Shown: piece by piece, positions 7,690 through 16,101 of the stretch
Numbering within the stretch: position 1 is the stretch's first letter
Layout: every line of letters begins with the position of its first letter
Origin: Thioalkalivibrio sp. ALJ24
Lineage (GTDB): Bacteria > Pseudomonadota > Gammaproteobacteria > Ectothiorhodospirales > Ectothiorhodospiraceae
Assembly (NCBI RefSeq): GCF_000377785.1
Contig: NZ_KB898726.1
Coordinates: 275,801 to 339,800, forward strand
Direction of reading: 5' to 3'
Length of the DNA: 64,000 bases
Notes under the pieces: generated by a model
Databases searched by the model: none
What the model was told of the DNA's origin: nothing
Seen by the model: the letters and a program-made list of their open reading frames with translations, nothing else
Program-made: the position numbers and the translations under genes

Positions 7690-8610
7690 GTCCTCTGCGC
7701 TGACGTTGGCCCGGGCGGCTTGCCCGGCAGGGAGTGCCACAGACCGCGTGGCCTGCAGCTCGGAAAGCAGCTGGTCGAAAGTGGCGACCCGATCCGCGAG
7801 ACCGGCCTCGACCGCGGCCGGGGCGCGGTAGGTGCGCGCCTGGGTGCCGCGCACGTGTTCGGCGGTGAGGCCCCGCCCATCCACCACGGCCTGGACGAAG
7901 TCGCCATAGAGCGAATCGATTTCGGCCTGGAAGTCCGCGCGCACGGCGGCCGGAAGGGGCTCATACGGGTTGCCGTCGACCTTGTGGTCGCCGGCGAAGA
8001 TCTGCGTCACCTCGATCCCGTCGCTGTCGAGGGCGCGGGAGAAATCGACGTGGCGCATCACCACGCCGATGGAGCCGACCAGACCGGTCGGCGTCACCAC
8101 GATTTCGTCCGCCTGCGAGGCGATCAGGTAGCCGGCGCTGAGCGCGAGCGTGTCGACCATCGCGATGACGCGCTTGCCGCCGGCCAGGTCCCGCAGCGAG
8201 GCGGCCAGCTCGAATGCACCAGAGACCTCGCCGCCGGGTGTGTCCAGGTTCAGGGCGATGGTCTCCACCTGCGGGTCGTCCGCGGCGGCCTCGATGGCCC
8301 GGGCCACTTCCTGGTAGCCGCGGATGAGCATGGAATCGGCAGTCATGCGGGTGCGGTGCGCGAGGCCGCCGAACACGTCGATCCGGGCCAGGCCGGCGCC
8401 GTGGGCGTAATAGACCTGGCCGGTCCGGTCATCGGCGCGCCGCACCCCCGGTTGCGTGGTGAAAAGCGAGTCATCGCGGCCGTGATCATTCAGCTCGGGT
8501 TCGGCCCCCAGCAGACGGCCGCCAAGGCCGGCGATGATCGCGTCCAGTTTCTCCGGGTGCATCAGCAACGGGGTGTTGAAGATGCGGCTGGCGAGATGGG
8601 GGTACTTCAT
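7273..8610 (-). CDS. Prohead protease, S49/ClpP-like (lambda C)
   Basis: A 445-residue protein (lambda C is 439) starting MKYPHLASRIFNTPLLMHPE; the ATG overlaps the portal stop as ATGA. The S49 fold shows in IALNLDTPGGEVSGAFELA, the catalytic-serine region DTLALSAGYLIAS and TGLVGSIGVVMRHVDFS with the basic partner region. It cleaves scaffold and itself during prohead maturation. The last about 138 residues are charged, alanine-rich and helical, the scaffold part, and can also be made separately from an internal start (separate entry). Confidence 0.93.
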   Translation of the reverse strand: MKYPHLASRIFNTPLLMHPEKLDAIIAGLGGRLLGAEPELNDHGRDDSLFTTQPGVRRADDRTGQVYYAHGAGLARIDVFGGLAHRTRMTADSMLIRGYQEVARAIEAAADDPQVETIALNLDTPGGEVSGAFELAASLRDLAGGKRVIAMVDTLALSAGYLIASQADEIVVTPTGLVGSIGVVMRHVDFSRALDSDGIEVTQIFAGDHKVDGNPYEPLPAAVRADFQAEIDSLYGDFVQAVVDGRGLTAEHVRGTQARTYRAPAAVEAGLADRVATFDQLLSELQATRSVALPAGQAARANVSAEDMTMTDKTKAAGDTQQPDAANSNEALEAARAEAHAEGLAAGLEQGREEEKARVAGILAHAQDEGRDIGMAKTCIEQGLSLDVAKSVMDAAPVPATLETSRLPSLAHTNGHDIGADTESGDWDERAAAKAAVARFQGSAH

Positions 8611-10205
8611 TCGGAGGCCTCCGGGGTCGGGTTGGCGGCCGCGCCGGAGGCCGGCGGATCGTCTTCGCGCTCCGGGGCCACGGGCTCGTGCATGACCGGC
8701 CGCTCGGTCAGATCCGTCAGGCCCAGTTCCTGCGCCTTGCGGCGCTCGCGCGCACGCTGTTCCAGCACCTCTTCCCAGTCCTGGCCCTGTTCCGCGGCTT
8801 CGTCCTCGAGGGTGGAGAGACCGGCCTCCATGCGGATCTTGGCGGCGTTGGCCTCTTTCACCGGGTCGACCCAGCCACGGCCGGAGAAGACCCAGCGGCA
8901 GCGGGAGTAGGCGTAGCGGTTGGCGAGGTAGTCGGCGTGGGATACGCCCGGCAGGCGGCCAGCCCATGCGGCCTCTTCCATCCACAGTTCATAGATGGGG
9001 CGCAGCCAGTGGTCCTTGATCCAGCGCCGGCGGCCCTGGAAGTAGCGCCAGGCTTCCAGCAGGGCCGCGCGGGCGCTGCTGTAGTTGGTCTTGCTGAAGT
9101 CCTTGAGCAGCAGCTCATACGGGATGTTCAGACCCGTGGCGATCTGCCGCATGGTCGACTCCATGAACTGCTCAAACGCCGGGTTCGGGCTGGACGGGTT
9201 GAACGCGCTCATGCGGGCGCCAGCCGGAAGCGGGATCACCGACGCGCCCTGCAGGCGACCGTGGTATCCGGACAGCTGGTCCTTCCAGGCCTGGCTCGGG
9301 TTCGAACCGAACAATTCGGCGGCGGCGTCCGGCGAGAGGTCGGACTCCAGGAACGCGGCGATCATCGATTGCGCGACGGCCGTTTCCAGGTGAGCTTCGG
9401 AGTATTTCCCGGCCAGCCGGAATTCCTTCATCACGCTGGTGACGATCGGCTTGCCACGGCTCTGCCCCGTGCGTTCCTTGTCGTGCAGGTGGATGACGCG
9501 CTGTAGGCCATCCGGCGTAAACCACGGGACGCGGTCATAGGCATAGGGCTCGCTGAGCCGGTGCCATCCGAGGCGATCGCCGGGATGCGTGCGCTGGATG
9601 TAGGCCGCGACCGGCGCGCCATGACGGTCGAGCTCGATCCCGCCGCGAATATCGACGCGGTGATAGAGTTGCGGCGGCGTGGCCAGACGGTCGGATTCGA
9701 TCAGCTGGATGCGGGTGTTCCAGCGGTGGCCGGGCCGCGGGACCCAGACCGGGAGCGCCACCGCGTCCCCGTTGAGGAACGCGGCCCCCAGGGCCTGCAG
9801 GGTCAGGCCCAGGAGATTCATCTGCCGACCGGCATCGGCCTCCACCGTGTTGGCCCAGGACTCGAACTCGGTTTCGTTGGCCTTGGACCATTCCTCGGCT
9901 TCGTCCCGCCCCCAGCCGAGCATGCGATAGTGCGGCTTGCTCGACAGCTTCAGGGTGTTGCCGACGATGTTGTCCTTGAGCGTCTGGATACCGCTCGAGG
10001 CAACGCCATTGTTCCGGGACAGATCGCGGGAGCGCGGGATCAGCGTGGACAGATCCGGGATCAGGTCCGAATCCGCCGATCCGCCGAACGGCATCCACTC
10101 ACGCATAGTGCGCTCGGTCGGGTCCGCCGCGGTGTGGGCCGCGGCTTCCGCCTCGGGGCGCTCCGGCGCGGCGTGCTCGGCCAGGTTGCGGCGACGGCCG
10201 GCCAT
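8607..10205 (-). CDS. Portal protein, lambda B family
   Basis: A 532-residue protein (lambda B is 533) with family features: LIPRSRDLSRNNGVASSGIQ, KDNIVGNTLKLSSKP, RTHPGDRLGWHR and IATGLNIPYELLLKDFSKTN followed by YSSARAALLEAWRYF. It forms the dodecameric DNA portal vertex. Its start overlaps the gpW stop by one base, and its stop overlaps the protease start. The C-terminal 40 residues are acidic and proline-rich, probably removed or flexible in the prohead. Confidence 0.95.
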   Translation of the reverse strand: MAGRRRNLAEHAAPERPEAEAAAHTAADPTERTMREWMPFGGSADSDLIPDLSTLIPRSRDLSRNNGVASSGIQTLKDNIVGNTLKLSSKPHYRMLGWGRDEAEEWSKANETEFESWANTVEADAGRQMNLLGLTLQALGAAFLNGDAVALPVWVPRPGHRWNTRIQLIESDRLATPPQLYHRVDIRGGIELDRHGAPVAAYIQRTHPGDRLGWHRLSEPYAYDRVPWFTPDGLQRVIHLHDKERTGQSRGKPIVTSVMKEFRLAGKYSEAHLETAVAQSMIAAFLESDLSPDAAAELFGSNPSQAWKDQLSGYHGRLQGASVIPLPAGARMSAFNPSSPNPAFEQFMESTMRQIATGLNIPYELLLKDFSKTNYSSARAALLEAWRYFQGRRRWIKDHWLRPIYELWMEEAAWAGRLPGVSHADYLANRYAYSRCRWVFSGRGWVDPVKEANAAKIRMEAGLSTLEDEAAEQGQDWEEVLEQRARERRKAQELGLTDLTERPVMHEPVAPEREDDPPASGAAANPTPEASE

Positions 10206-10450
10206 CAGCCGACCCCCAGGGTAATGGGGCCACGACCGGGGCGGCCGTTTTTCTTCGCGCGGATGGCGCCGCTCAGGGCCTGGATGTAGGCCTCGAGGCG
10301 CGCGGGCTCGGAATACTGCACCTGCCGGTCGCCATAGCGCAGGGTGACCGACCGCTTGCCGGTGTTCAGCGCATGGAGCCCGTCCAGCGCTTCATCGCGC
10401 CGCTTGCGCAGCTCCGAGAGGGGGAGGTGTTGAAACAGTCCAGCGTCCAT
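10205..10450 (-). CDS. gpW-type head completion protein
   Basis: An 81-residue protein of the gpW family (lambda W is 68). It has the helical opening LSELRKRRDEALDGLHAL, the beta hairpin SVTLRYGDRQVQYSEP, then a helix LEAYIQALSGAIRAKK. gpW adds to the portal after packaging and is needed for FII and tail attachment. It immediately precedes the portal gene as in lambda, but it is separated from the terminase by an unusual 1.6 kb island holding a HEPN gene and a Mor-like gene. Confidence 0.85.
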   Translation of the reverse strand: MDAGLFQHLPLSELRKRRDEALDGLHALNTGKRSVTLRYGDRQVQYSEPARLEAYIQALSGAIRAKKNGRPGRGPITLGVG

Positions 10451-10810
10451 GCGTGGACCGTAACCCCGCCCGTTCGGACAATTTTAGGTGACAATTGTCT
10501 TAGGAAATGACGCCCGCACCGACTGAAACACGCATAATGGAGTCTCGCTTCCACATGGTAACTATAACGTAATCGGTCGCAACAGAACGAGCGCGTTGCG
10601 CAGCCGACCGTCACCCATACTCTTTCTCTAACTCATAGCATTATGCTTGGAACGGTCAACCCTGAGGCCTCTTCCAGCGGCGCCGCTTGCTTCGCCTTCA
10701 AAGTTAAGTCGTTTCACCTATTCTGTTAACCTAGGGGGGGGGGGCAACCCCGACCATAAAAAACCGTAGTACACGTCAATTGAACAGAGACCTCAAAAAG
10801 GACCCCGAAA
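10451..10810. other. AT-rich non-coding stretch with palindrome and 11-G tract
   Basis: No convincing gene in 360 bases. Composition drops sharply from the surrounding phage DNA. The perfect 10-base palindrome GACAATTGTC lies near 10,490. A run of eleven G lies at 10,734-10,744, 66 bases before the HEPN start. AAGGA precedes that ATG by about nine bases. No clear sigma70 promoter with normal spacing was found; TTAACC at 10,726 and CATAAA at 10,755 flank the G tract but are 23 bases apart. Confidence 0.6.
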
Positions 10811-11554
10811 ATGAGTTCAGATCTATTTAAGGCCAAACTCGGTCGATCGCTCATAGAGATTCAGCAAAGGTTTCACCAAAAGTCGATTGCTATAGCCGAC
10901 TCTGCCATGATTCTTGTTAGCAGCCATCTATTATCTCTTGACGAGGACGACCTGAGCGATCCAGAGCTGGCAAAGTCGTTTCGCAGCCTAGAAAGCAATT
11001 TAACAAATGCCGGTATGAACATAGAAAACCACTTCGCCGGAATGCTCTTGACGAGTGTTGTTACAGAAGTGGAGACCTATCTCATAGATGTTACCAAGAT
11101 ATTACTCCTATACTATCCACACAAAATTGGCAACAAGCCATTCAAACTCAAAGACGCACTTAATAAGACACGGGACGAGCTGGTTCTAGAGGCGGCTGAG
11201 AAACATCTCCAAAGCTTGATGCATAAAAGCCCAAAGGAGTATCTAAAAGACCTTGCCGAACTAATGTCTATCAACCCAAGATTGGTCGAGGAAAGCTGGC
11301 CATACTTCGTCGAGGCAAAGGCGCGACGAGACTTAGGTGTTCACAACAACTGGAAAGTCAATCCAACTTACAGAAGAAAGGTTGAACAAGTAGGTTTTTC
11401 ACTGAGTGAGACGGACGGTATGTTTCTTTTTGCCGATAATGAATATCTGCTCGATACGATGAACCATTGCAACCGCTTGGTAGCATCAATCGGGGACCAG
11501 CTCCAATCCCAGTATTCGTTACATATACAAGTGGACTCTGGAGATGATTCTTGA
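10811..11554 (+). CDS. HEPN-domain protein, possible RNase toxin or defence moron
   Basis: A 247-residue protein oriented against the late operon. Its C-terminal half has the HEPN signature R-x4-H at Arg173-His178 in RRDLGVHNNWKVNPTY, followed by the Asn and Tyr positions typical of RiboL-PSP/ApeA-like HEPN domains. A helical N-terminal half includes LLTSVVTEVETYLIDV. HEPN proteins are often metal-independent RNases in toxin-antitoxin and abortive-infection systems. No antitoxin gene is adjacent. The low-GC codon use, unlike every neighbour, points to recent acquisition. It may be expressed from the repressed prophage, which would fit a lysogenic conversion gene. No substrate or activity can be read from the sequence. 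Confidence 0.72.
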   Translation: MSSDLFKAKLGRSLIEIQQRFHQKSIAIADSAMILVSSHLLSLDEDDLSDPELAKSFRSLESNLTNAGMNIENHFAGMLLTSVVTEVETYLIDVTKILLLYYPHKIGNKPFKLKDALNKTRDELVLEAAEKHLQSLMHKSPKEYLKDLAELMSINPRLVEESWPYFVEAKARRDLGVHNNWKVNPTYRRKVEQVGFSLSETDGMFLFADNEYLLDTMNHCNRLVASIGDQLQSQYSLHIQVDSGDDS

Positions 11555-11776
11555 TCCATTCTAACTTCAGAATACTTGTCTTTCTTCGCGAACTGATGGC
11601 AAATCAAACTGAGGTAAAGCAGCACGCGAGCGGCTCGAGTGAAAAGCGCAGCACGGACAGCAATGCCCTACGGATGAACCGGAAACGACGTTTCCATTTA
11701 TTAGATTGCACCATCGAAACAGGGGCCCTGTGGTGGTACAAATGGCACAAAGCACGTTTCCAGCCATAACCGGGCG
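11555..11776. other. Intergenic stretch between HEPN gene and Mor-like gene
   Basis: 222 bases with no supported gene. It contains the short palindrome ACAGGGGCCCTGT near 11,718-11,730 without a following T run. Composition rises back toward the phage average at its right end. It marks the right border of the acquired island. Confidence 0.45.
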
Positions 11777-12091
11777 TTACGAAGGAGTTTTAGCAGAGAG
11801 TGAGGCGTTACGCACCCAGCGCTGAACGGTTCGCCTGGACACACGAAACGTTCGAGATACCTCCTGGATGGATCGACCCTCTTTCAGCATATCGATAGCC
11901 CGTTCGCGCGCGGGTCGACCGCCCTGCGGGATGTAATGCGTGTCTCCTCCAGCGCGCATCTGGACCCGCTCCGAAATGCTGCGCGCCAGGTCCCGAGCCA
12001 TGCGCTGGTCGAGCGGCGAGAACCGCTGGATACAGGTCTGGGCTTCGTGTTCGATGATTTCCAGGAAGTCGTTCTTCTGTTCCATGGTCAT
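11777..12091 (-). CDS. Mor-like helix-turn-helix regulator
   Basis: A 104-residue protein resembling the Mor/C activators of Mu-like phages. Residues 45-60, RAGGDTHYIPQGGRPAR, match the GG..YIP.G element, and the C-terminal part, IQEVSRTFRVSRRTVQRWVR, is a helix-turn-helix. The ATG at 12,091 overlaps the terminase stop (ATGA). Mor-type proteins activate middle or late promoters as dimers with RNA polymerase. Finding one inside a lambda-type head operon is odd. It might control late genes or the island next to it. The C-terminal helix looks more resolvase-like than classical Mor, so the family call is moderate. Confidence 0.62.
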   Translation of the reverse strand: MTMEQKNDFLEIIEHEAQTCIQRFSPLDQRMARDLARSISERVQMRAGGDTHYIPQGGRPARERAIDMLKEGRSIQEVSRTFRVSRRTVQRWVRNASLSAKTPS

Positions 12092-14211
12092 GTCTCGCTG
12101 AAGGGGATCGGGGAGAACGGGTCGGCACGCCTCGGAGATTCAGGCTCATTCTGGGAGTCACGCTCGGCGTTTCTGGAGCGGCGGCTCTCCGCAGCTTCGC
12201 GCAGGGCGTTGGAGTGCAGTTCTCTGGCCCAGGCCGGCGGCCTGTCCCAGTCCAGCCGGTTGCGCTTTCGCGTCAGCATGTGGTCGAGCAGAGCCCTGGT
12301 CATGGCGCACAAGTCCAGTGCCTCGTTCCGCTTTCGCACCTTCTGGTACTTGCCGTTGGCCTGCTTAACCTCGGCCCGCATCTCGTCCCAGAAATCCGCA
12401 CGCAACCAGCTCCCCAGGTGGATCTTTCCCGGTCCCGAATCCTCACGATAGGCGCCGTTCAGAACCGCATCCTTCAGAGGGTTGGGGTTGCAGAGCAGGA
12501 ACCAGACCGTCCGCGATCTGCCGGCCGACTTGTCCGAAGCCTTGGACTCCTTGACCGGCGCCGAACTGGACGAAGATGCACCTTTGTACAGCCAGGCTCT
12601 GCTGCGCAGCGCGTTGGGGAGAGACAGCCACCACGCGTAGGCATTGGCGGTCACCCCATCTTCTCCCCCGGTGTCCACGATGATCTCCGCCACGCGCAGC
12701 TCTTCTCCATCGACCGGTGTGCGGTATGTGGATGAAAGCAGATCCGTCAGAACCTCCCAGTCCTCCGGATACCTCGCGGGGTCGATCTGGGCGCAGCCGG
12801 ATGACCTGGAACCCGGGCGCTTGCTGTCCCGGATGTCTCTGCGGTCGATCACCCACTGCTCATGCTCCGGGGCATGCGCGTGCGCCTGAATGACGAACCG
12901 GGAATCCTGACCGCCCTGGACGTCGACTGCGACGGTCACGAACCGGGCACCCTGGTCGGTTGGGACGATGAACTGCGGGAAATCCTCGGACAGCTCCGCC
13001 AGCTCGGCTTGGCCAGCCTCGCCTCGCAATGACCTCGGAAGATAGGGCTCCGCCTGATCGGTGTTGGTGGTGGTTCGCAGCGTCAGGTCCGAGCCGGACA
13101 ACGCGTACTCGCGCAGCCCCTGGAGATATCGCAGGATGATCGACTCCCAGTTCTGGTAGGCCGCTGCCACGCCACCCAGCCAGTAGCTCGCAATGCTCGA
13201 CTCCACCGCTTCACCCACCATCTCGCCATCCCGGGTCACGCTCATGCCATCCATCACCCAGCGGGCAGTGCGAATATCGTTGAGATGGTGTTTCCACTTC
13301 GCCTCGATCTGGCTGCCGCAGTGCGGACAGCACACGAATGCGTGCTGGCGCGCCATTCGCTTCAGATCGAGGCTGCGCACGGACTCCAGGAGTTCTTCCT
13401 CCGGGGGCAGCGTGGCGAACAGACTCAAGCCCGGGGCGGCCTCGAAATACTCGGAACAGTCCGGGCACTGCCAGTACCAGCGGCGACGGTCCCCCCGGTT
13501 GTAGATGCCGATGATGCCCGACGCCGGCGGACCTTCGTGGGGCGTCCCCGGCTGCCAATGTGGGTCGACGTACTCACGCCCCGGGCTGGACTCCACCATG
13601 CACATACCACGCGACAGGTAGGTCTGCGTGCGCTTCACCCCCAGTCCAAAAGGGGCCCCCTCCCCGTCTACGTTGTCGGGCATGCGGTCGTAGTCGGTCA
13701 GCGCGACGTAGCGGTAATCCGAGGACGCCAGCTGAGTCGCGCTCGGCCAGCCGATCTTGATCCACATGCCGTGGCGGGTCAGCTTGTCGTGAGTGTTGTC
13801 GTCGTGCCCGCGGGTGCTGATCAGGCGGTGAATCTCCGGGCTGTGACGGATCGCCCGGTCTACGCGAATCTTGCTGTACTCGCGCGCCTTCTCCTGGGTC
13901 ATCTGCGTGATCAGCATGTCACCCGGGTCGTTCACGACGGCATGCGCCAGCCATCCGTCCAGCAGACCGAGGGTCTTCCCGGAGCGCGCCGGCCCGACAA
14001 AGCAGACCGCCTCATGCTGCCGGCTGGCGAGCATGTTCATCGGCTCGACCATGTACGGCGTCTCGCTCGCCGACCAAGGTCCGGAATACCCACCCGGCTG
14101 CCTCAGCACCAGCGTGCGCTCCACACCCTCGGCCACGGACACCTTGCGCGGCGGCACGAACGCATGGCTCGCGCCGCGGATCACCGGCCACGGCGAGGCG
14201 TAATCACCCAT
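12088..14211 (-). CDS. Terminase large subunit, GpA family
   Basis: A 707-residue lambda gpA-type packaging ATPase/nuclease (lambda A is 641). Walker A is FVGPARSGKTLGLLDG near residue 72. A zinc-ribbon-like set CPDC...CCPHCGSQ lies near residues 240-300, and the nuclease half has VTVAVDVQGGQDSRFV and IIVDTGGEDG. It cuts concatemers at cos and pumps DNA into the prohead. Its start overlaps the small subunit stop by eight bases. Family knowledge predicts cohesive-end packaging. Confidence 0.95.
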   Translation of the reverse strand: MGDYASPWPVIRGASHAFVPPRKVSVAEGVERTLVLRQPGGYSGPWSASETPYMVEPMNMLASRQHEAVCFVGPARSGKTLGLLDGWLAHAVVNDPGDMLITQMTQEKAREYSKIRVDRAIRHSPEIHRLISTRGHDDNTHDKLTRHGMWIKIGWPSATQLASSDYRYVALTDYDRMPDNVDGEGAPFGLGVKRTQTYLSRGMCMVESSPGREYVDPHWQPGTPHEGPPASGIIGIYNRGDRRRWYWQCPDCSEYFEAAPGLSLFATLPPEEELLESVRSLDLKRMARQHAFVCCPHCGSQIEAKWKHHLNDIRTARWVMDGMSVTRDGEMVGEAVESSIASYWLGGVAAAYQNWESIILRYLQGLREYALSGSDLTLRTTTNTDQAEPYLPRSLRGEAGQAELAELSEDFPQFIVPTDQGARFVTVAVDVQGGQDSRFVIQAHAHAPEHEQWVIDRRDIRDSKRPGSRSSGCAQIDPARYPEDWEVLTDLLSSTYRTPVDGEELRVAEIIVDTGGEDGVTANAYAWWLSLPNALRSRAWLYKGASSSSSAPVKESKASDKSAGRSRTVWFLLCNPNPLKDAVLNGAYREDSGPGKIHLGSWLRADFWDEMRAEVKQANGKYQKVRKRNEALDLCAMTRALLDHMLTRKRNRLDWDRPPAWARELHSNALREAAESRRSRNAERDSQNEPESPRRADPFSPIPFSET

Positions 14212-14722
14212 CAGTCACCTCCGGTGCCTCGACCGGCGCCAGCGCGCCAAGCCGCTCTACCAGGTCATTCATCGTCTCGTGGATGACCGCTTCCGCGGCC
14301 TCGGCCGAAGCCGGATCCAAACCGACCCGGCGCTCCAGGTTGTCCGGCATGGCCAGAAGCGACTGCGCGATGGCGGAGAATGCCGTCGCCACGGACGCCT
14401 CCACCTCGGATGCGGGGATCAATTCCCGATCACGCACCTGCAGTTCGCGGCGCATCTTCTCGCCGTCGTACCACTGCTTGCGCTCTCCTGGAGGGAGGGT
14501 TTCCGGGTCGATATCGCCTTCCGCCGTTTTGGCGGAGTATCGCCATTCGGCCACCTGACGCAGATCGAGAACCCAAGCCACTCCGCGCGACCCACGCTGA
14601 ACCACCGGGCAGCCCTCACGGATCCACTTCTCCAGGGTGGGCAGCGTGATATCGAAGAACCACGCCGTCTCCGCCTTGTTGGCCCTCCGGCACTCCGGAA
14701 TTGTCTCCGCTACATCCGCCAT
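14204..14722 (-). CDS. Terminase small subunit, Nu1-like
   Basis: A 172-residue protein (lambda Nu1 is 181) with an N-terminal winged-helix domain (FFDITLPTLEKWIREGCPVV) that would bind cos, and a helical C-terminal part (AIAQSLLAMPDNLERRVGLD) for contact with the large subunit. Residues EGDIDPETLPPGERKQWYDG then KMRRELQVRDRELIPASEVE are typical of the Nu1/DUF1441 group. It is the first late structural gene. The approximately 180 bases upstream of it are where cos would be expected. Confidence 0.88.
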   Translation of the reverse strand: MADVAETIPECRRANKAETAWFFDITLPTLEKWIREGCPVVQRGSRGVAWVLDLRQVAEWRYSAKTAEGDIDPETLPPGERKQWYDGEKMRRELQVRDRELIPASEVEASVATAFSAIAQSLLAMPDNLERRVGLDPASAEAAEAVIHETMNDLVERLGALAPVEAPEVTDG

Positions 14723-14728
14723 AGACCC

Positions 14729-14926
14729 TCAACGAAACAAAGCACAGGGCATGCCAAAAACTGTCGAAATTCGCGCCTCTCCGCACCCGCACGCGCCACA
14801 TCCGCCAGAAGGACCCTCATGTCCGCCCATCCCAGTAAGTACGGATAGCCATCGGCTCCAGCAGGCCACCATCCCCCGCGCGACCTTGTTGCGGCGCTCG
14901 TCCTCAGACACACCGCTCGACTCCAT
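14729..14926 (-). CDS. Small cysteine-rich ORF between RuvC and terminase (uncertain)
   Basis: A 65-residue frame starting MESSGVSEDERRNKVARG and overlapping the last 23 bases of the RuvC-like gene. It contains a tryptophan-rich segment (VACWSRWLSVLTGMGG) and a GCGACGCGEA cysteine cluster. It sits where lambdoid phages often carry a late antiterminator, but no such family was recognised. The same DNA is also the likely cos region, so coding is doubtful. Confidence 0.25.
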   Translation of the reverse strand: MESSGVSEDERRNKVARGMVACWSRWLSVLTGMGGHEGPSGGCGACGCGEARISTVFGMPCALFR

Positions 14927-15383
14927 ACCGGCCGATCAGCAGCGCGTCCGCCAGGGCCTGCCCCTTCGCCTTCTGGTCCAGATCCCGGACGCCGGGGTAC
15001 AGCTGGACCGCTCGCGACCGGGCCGAGTCCTTGTTGCTGCCGGTCAGGCCGGCATGCCGCTTCCATACCTGCGGCGTCACGAGCGTTACCGGCAGACCAG
15101 CGGCGGCGATCACACCCTCGACCAGACCCGCGGAGTGCCCGAAGCTGAACGCGGCATGCGGCGACTCGCCCGGCCGGGCCCCAACGCGCTCGACGAACAC
15201 ATGCGCGATCCGGCCGCTGTACTCCGCCAGCCATGCGCCCACCGCCGCGCCGCTCACCCGGCTGCGTTTTCCGGTCTTGGTGGTCGGCATCAGCAGGTGC
15301 TCGACGTACTCGCTTTGCGTGTCCAGCAGCGCCAGGCACCCGGTCGCGCCGGGGTCGATACCGAGGTACAGCTTGTCCGTCAT
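14904..15383 (-). CDS. RuvC-like Holliday junction resolvase
   Basis: A 159-residue protein starting MTDKLYLGIDPGATGCLALL, the RuvC/RNase H-fold first motif with its catalytic Asp. IAHVFVERVGARPGES carries the second acidic residue (Glu), and the C-terminal KAKGQALADALLIGRYG carries the last Asp. It would resolve branched DNA before packaging. The start at 15,383 forms an ATGA overlap with the upstream HNH gene. It belongs to a three-gene recombination set with NinB- and Ref-like proteins. Confidence 0.88.
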   Translation of the reverse strand: MTDKLYLGIDPGATGCLALLDTQSEYVEHLLMPTTKTGKRSRVSGAAVGAWLAEYSGRIAHVFVERVGARPGESPHAAFSFGHSAGLVEGVIAAAGLPVTLVTPQVWKRHAGLTGSNKDSARSRAVQLYPGVRDLDQKAKGQALADALLIGRYGVERCV

Positions 15384-15658
15384 CGCTTCATCACCCTCTC
15401 GATCGTCAGCGCCAGCAGGTCCAGTTCCTCGAGCTTCGCCATGCGCAGCAGCGCCCGGTCGCCATGCACGCCCATCGGGCCGCGGTGGCACTCAGGGCAC
15501 AGGGCCGCGGTCAGGTAGTCGCTGGCCCGCTGGCTTGCGCCCTGCCCCTCGCGGAGGTGGTGGACCTCGGCCGGCACCCCGGGCATACCCAGGCACTCGC
15601 ACAGCACGCACGGCACCTCGGACACGCGGCCCATGTATTCGCGGCTCGGCTTGCTCAC
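15380..15658 (-). CDS. Ref/NinX-type HNH nuclease, small
   Basis: A 92-residue protein. Zinc-binding pairs CVLC and CPEC flank EVHHLREGQGASQRASDYL, and GPMGVHGD follows, the layout of phage P1 Ref-like and DUF968-type HNH nucleases acting in recombination. The GTG start at 15,658 overlaps the NinB-like stop as GTGA, which decides the start. It is encoded between the NinB-like and RuvC-like genes, so a shared role in strand processing is likely. The exact family (Ref or a Nin-region HNH) is not resolved. Confidence 0.7.
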   Translation of the reverse strand: MSKPSREYMGRVSEVPCVLCECLGMPGVPAEVHHLREGQGASQRASDYLTAALCPECHRGPMGVHGDRALLRMAKLEELDLLALTIERVMKR

Positions 15659-16101
15659 CACCCTTCCTCCGGCACCGTGATCTCGATCTCCATCTGGTAG
15701 CACCAGGCCATGTACCGCTCCATCGCCTCCGTGATCTCCGGCTTCGTGGCCTCGCTGGTGCGCTTGTTTCGGCTCAGGATCTCGCCGGTTTCCGGGTCCA
15801 CCAGCTCGGTGCCCTGCGGCGGCATGAACCGCGGGATGAAGATCACCTCGTGAACGTCCTCCTTGGCCCATCGGCGGCTGGTGCGGATGCTCAGTTCAGC
15901 GGCGACCTCTCCGTGCCACATCCACAGCGTCTTGCGCTGCGGGTCGGTGCGCGGCGGCTGCCACTCGCGGATGATCACCTCCTGGGGCCGGCCGTCCGCC
16001 TTCGTGCGCTTGGCCGCCTCGCGCAGGGCATCCACCGCCATCTGCGCCCGCGGGTATCCGCGTTCGGCATCCCCGGCGGGCAAGAGAAAACGGCCGCTCA
16101 C
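15655..16101 (-). CDS. NinB-like recombination protein
   Basis: A 148-residue protein with features of NinB/YbcN: QEVIIREWQPPRTDPQRKTL then WMWHGEVAAEL, and the C-terminal helical TEAMERYMAWCYQMEIEI. In lambda, NinB (Orf) binds single-stranded DNA and can replace RecFOR. The GTG start at 16,101 overlaps the preceding stop (GTGA), matching the style of this operon. Length is close to lambda NinB (146). Confidence 0.78.
   Translation of the reverse strand: MSGRFLLPAGDAERGYPRAQMAVDALREAAKRTKADGRPQEVIIREWQPPRTDPQRKTLWMWHGEVAAELSIRTSRRWAKEDVHEVIFIPRFMPPQGTELVDPETGEILSRNKRTSEATKPEITEAMERYMAWCYQMEIEITVPEEGW

Noticed and set aside
11551-11769. 72-codon plus-strand frame after the HEPN gene as an antitoxin
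   Set aside because: No ribosome binding site, odd composition and no regulator or antitoxin features. It reads through the palindrome region.
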